17,540 bases of DNA. Origin: Clostridia bacterium. GTDB taxonomy: Bacteria; Bacillota; Clostridia; Christensenellales; Aristaeellaceae. Every line of letters begins with the position of its first letter. The first letter of the stretch is position 1. Under the pieces are notes generated by a model, which saw nothing but the letters and a program-made list of their open reading frames with translations, had not been told where the DNA came from and searched no databases. Shown piece by piece: positions 15,497 through 17,540 of this stretch. A program made the translations under genes and the position numbers. The stretch lies in assembly GCA_017620115.1 (NCBI GenBank), contig JAFZRB010000115.1:1-17540 (forward strand). The letters are read 5' to 3'.

Positions 15497-16810
15497 ATGC
15501 CGTTCGGATTTCCGTTTCATTCCGCGCAGGAGATGATCGACAGCCTGCGGGGGCCTTACGCGCTGCCGCCGCAGGGCGACGTATCGGCGCTGACAAAGCC
15601 CGTTCAGGGCAAAGGCTTCACGCTCAAAAACGCCATGGTCGTTCAGCCCATGGAGGGCTGCGACGGCGCCAGGGACGGCGCGCCCACCGACTGGACGACG
15701 CGCCGCTATCGCCGCTTCGCCGCGGGCGGGGCGGGGCTTTTGTGGATGGAAGCCGTGTCGGTGGAGCCCGACGCGCGCGCAAACCCCAACCAGCTGATGA
15801 TTACGGAAGAGAACGCCGACGCCTTCCGCGCGCTGCTCGACGAGGCCCGCGAGGCCGCGGACGAGGCTGGCCTCGAGCGGCCGAAGATCGTCGCGCAGCT
15901 CACGCATTCGGGGCGTTGGAGCCGTCCCTATGACGAAAAAAGGCCCATCCGCAGCTGGAAAAGCGCCGTGCTGGACGCGCATCAGGGCCTGCCGGCGGAT
16001 TATCCCATCATCACGGATGAAGAGCTGGAAGCCCTGCCCGGGAAATTCGGCAGGGCGGCGAAGCTGTGCATGCATGCGGGCTTCGACGGCGTGGACGTGA
16101 AGGCCTGCCACCTGTATCTCATGAGCGAGATGCTGGGCGGCTTCGACCGGCCCGGCCTCTACGGCGGCAGCTATGAAAACCGCACGAAAATCTACCTCGC
16201 CTGCGTGGACGCCGCCCGCGCCGAAATGAACGGCGGCATACTGGCCGCGCGCATCAACCTGTACGACGGCGCGGCGGGCCGCTGGGGCGTGGGCACGGAC
16301 GGCGGCCTGGCGCTGGAGGAGCCGCTGCGGCTGGTGCGCGACCTGGACGCGCGCGGCGTGACGCTCCTCAACATCACCATGGGCACGCCCTATTACAACC
16401 CGCATGTGAACCGGCCCTATGCCCGCGGCGGATATGAGCAGCCCGAGAACCCTGTCGACGGGGTGGCGCGGCTGCTGTATGGCTGTTCTCAGGCGCAGAA
16501 GGCCGCGCCGGACGTGGTGTGCGTGGCCACGGGCTTCAGCTATCTGAGGCAGTTTGGCCCAGCTTTCGCGGCGGGGCTCATCGCGTCGGGCGGCGCGAAG
16601 TGCGCCGGCTGGGGACGCGGCTCCTTCGCCTATCCAGATTTCGCGAAGGACATCATCGAAAAGGGCGGCATGCAGCCGGACAAGTGCTGCCTCGGCTGCG
16701 GCGTGTGCACGAAGATCATGCGCCAGCCCACAGGCCGCCCCGGCTGCCCCGTGCGGGACACGGCGTTCTACGCCCCGGAGTATTACCGCGTGTTTGGAGG
16801 GAAAAAGTAA
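15497..16810 (+). CDS. Old Yellow Enzyme-type FMN/Fe-S oxidoreductase
   Basis: A 437-residue flavin oxidoreductase of the NADH:flavin oxidoreductase/2,4-dienoyl-CoA reductase family, expected to reduce (or oxidise) an activated C=C bond. TIM-barrel marks are VVQPMEG (48-54), QLTHSGRWSRP (134-144), the segment around 196-230 (GFDGVDVK, then GGSYENRT) and GWGRGSFAYPDF (371-382), which binds FMN phosphate. A C-terminal cluster Cys398-x2-Cys401-x2-Cys404-x12-Cys417 should hold a [4Fe-4S] centre. The FAD/NAD domain of full-length dienoyl-CoA reductase and BaiCD/BaiH is absent, so electrons must come from a partner or a direct donor. The substrate-binding His/His pair is changed to Lys202/His205. 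ATG 15497 follows GGGAGG (15483-15488). It is coupled to the next gene by a one-base overlap. Confidence 0.9.
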   Translation: MPFGFPFHSAQEMIDSLRGPYALPPQGDVSALTKPVQGKGFTLKNAMVVQPMEGCDGARDGAPTDWTTRRYRRFAAGGAGLLWMEAVSVEPDARANPNQLMITEENADAFRALLDEAREAADEAGLERPKIVAQLTHSGRWSRPYDEKRPIRSWKSAVLDAHQGLPADYPIITDEELEALPGKFGRAAKLCMHAGFDGVDVKACHLYLMSEMLGGFDRPGLYGGSYENRTKIYLACVDAARAEMNGGILAARINLYDGAAGRWGVGTDGGLALEEPLRLVRDLDARGVTLLNITMGTPYYNPHVNRPYARGGYEQPENPVDGVARLLYGCSQAQKAAPDVVCVATGFSYLRQFGPAFAAGLIASGGAKCAGWGRGSFAYPDFAKDIIEKGGMQPDKCCLGCGVCTKIMRQPTGRPGCPVRDTAFYAPEYYRVFGGKK

Positions 16811-17535
16811 TGGGCAAGGTCTCTTTGGTTACGGGCGGTTCGCGAGGCATCGGCCGCGGCATCGCCGATTATCTCCATGAGAAAGGCTTTTCCGTCGCCA
16901 TCACCTCGCGGCGCGAGGCAGATGAGGCGGCGCGGGGCAAATTCCTTTGCGTCATGGCGGACAACGCCAGCGCTGAAGACCGGCAGCGGGCCGTGGACGA
17001 AACGCTCGCAAAATTTGGGCGCATTGACCTGCTGGTGAACAACGCGGGCATCGCGCCGCGCGTGCGGGCCGACCTGCTTGAGATGGGCGAGGACTCCATG
17101 CGCGAGCTCATCGACGTGAACCTCATCGGTCCGTTCTTCCTCACGCAGCTGGTGGCGAAGCGCATGATCGAACAGGGGAGCGGCGCCATCATCAATATCA
17201 CCTCCATGTCCAGCTACACCGTGTCGGTGAACCGGGGCGAGTACTGCGTCTCGAAGGCGGGGCTGTCTATGATGACCCAGCTGTTCGCCGTGCGCCTGGC
17301 TGAGCACGGCATCCCGGTGTACGAGATCCGGCCCGGCATCATCGCCACAGACATGACCAGCAAGGTGAAGGACAAGTACGACGCCCTCATCGCGGGCGGC
17401 GTCACCCCCATCAGGCGGTGGGGCTATCCCGAGGACATCGCCAAGGCGGTGTACGCCCTGAGCCTCGATCTCCTGCCCTTCTCCACGGGCGAAATCATCA
17501 ACGTGGACGGGGGATTCCATCTGCAGAGGCTGTGA
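16810..17535 (+). CDS. Short-chain dehydrogenase/reductase (3-ketoacyl-ACP reductase-like)
   Basis: A 241-residue classical SDR that interconverts an alcohol and a carbonyl with NAD(P)H. Cofactor motif TGGSRGIG (8-15), NNAG (77-80), Asn104, Ser132 and the Tyr145-x3-Lys149 pair (YCVSK) are all present, so the catalytic tetrad is complete. Two arginines after the second strand (SRRE, 33-36) favour NADP(H). C-terminal DGGFHL is typical. The family includes FabG and many sugar or steroid dehydrogenases; the final substrate cannot be read from sequence. The start ATG overlaps the stop of the OYE gene (TAATG), with GGAGG (16796-16800) 9 bases upstream. The product probably acts on the same compound as its neighbour. 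Confidence 0.92.
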   Translation: MGKVSLVTGGSRGIGRGIADYLHEKGFSVAITSRREADEAARGKFLCVMADNASAEDRQRAVDETLAKFGRIDLLVNNAGIAPRVRADLLEMGEDSMRELIDVNLIGPFFLTQLVAKRMIEQGSGAIINITSMSSYTVSVNRGEYCVSKAGLSMMTQLFAVRLAEHGIPVYEIRPGIIATDMTSKVKDKYDALIAGGVTPIRRWGYPEDIAKAVYALSLDLLPFSTGEIINVDGGFHLQRL

Positions 17536-17540
17536 GATGA

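Noticed and set aside
15365..16405. 346-codon minus-strand frame
   Set aside because: It runs antisense through the OYE gene and across the strong terminator at 15436-15465.

Overview
The window looks like chromosomal DNA of a GC-rich anaerobic member of the Bacillota, probably class Clostridia (a Christensenellales-like gut lineage is my guess). The reasons are strong GGAGG-type Shine-Dalgarno sites before almost every gene, TTGACA/TATAAT promoters with 17-nt spacers, a secreted clostripain-family protease, a KtrB-type potassium channel protein, and an oxidoreductase of the Fe-S/FMN type common in anaerobes. Base composition is high in G+C by eye in most genes and lower in the first 1 kb and in the promoter regions. 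I see no tRNA, rRNA, CRISPR array, insertion sequence or phage gene.

Layout. (1) Positions 1-804, minus strand: the first 268 codons of a KtrB/TrkH potassium transporter that runs off the left edge. (2) Positions 805-1215: intergenic, with an outward promoter for each side and a 9-bp inverted repeat. (3) Positions 1216-6927, plus: a complete oligopeptide/dipeptide ABC importer operon in the order oppB-oppC-oppD-oppF-oppA, with a hairpin just before oppA and a hairpin terminator after it. (4) Positions 7047-10727, plus: five closely packed genes, namely a DUF218 (YdcF-like) protein, a membrane-anchored alpha/beta hydrolase, a zinc-ribbon NUDIX hydrolase, a stand-alone protein resembling the activation domain of B12-dependent methionine synthase, and a short Gfo/Idh/MocA-like oxidoreductase. 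No promoter of their own was seen, so they may depend on read-through. (5) Positions 10833-12761, minus: a secreted clostripain-like (C11) cysteine protease, convergent with the preceding cluster. (6) Positions 12762-12947: a divergent promoter region with two good sigma-A promoters and a palindrome over the protease -10 box. (7) Positions 12948-15429, plus: a small P-loop NTPase of unknown role, threonine synthase and a cytoplasmic SGNH hydrolase, ended by a clear intrinsic terminator. (8) Positions 15497-17535, plus: an Old Yellow Enzyme-type FMN/Fe-S oxidoreductase translationally coupled to a short-chain dehydrogenase.

How they fit together. The Opp operon imports peptides; a secreted clostripain encoded 4 kb away could supply them, which would suit a proteolytic or peptide-using anaerobe, but only the co-location is seen. 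The P-loop protein and thrC are translationally coupled. The OYE/SDR pair looks like a two-step reduction or oxidation module on an unknown carbonyl or enone substrate. Nothing here is clearly a new defence or mobile system. The most interesting items are the palindrome on the protease promoter, the lysine in the OYE substrate-binding pair, the stand-alone corrinoid-activation-like protein with an added Cys motif, the unexplained P-loop protein, and an OppA without a lipobox.
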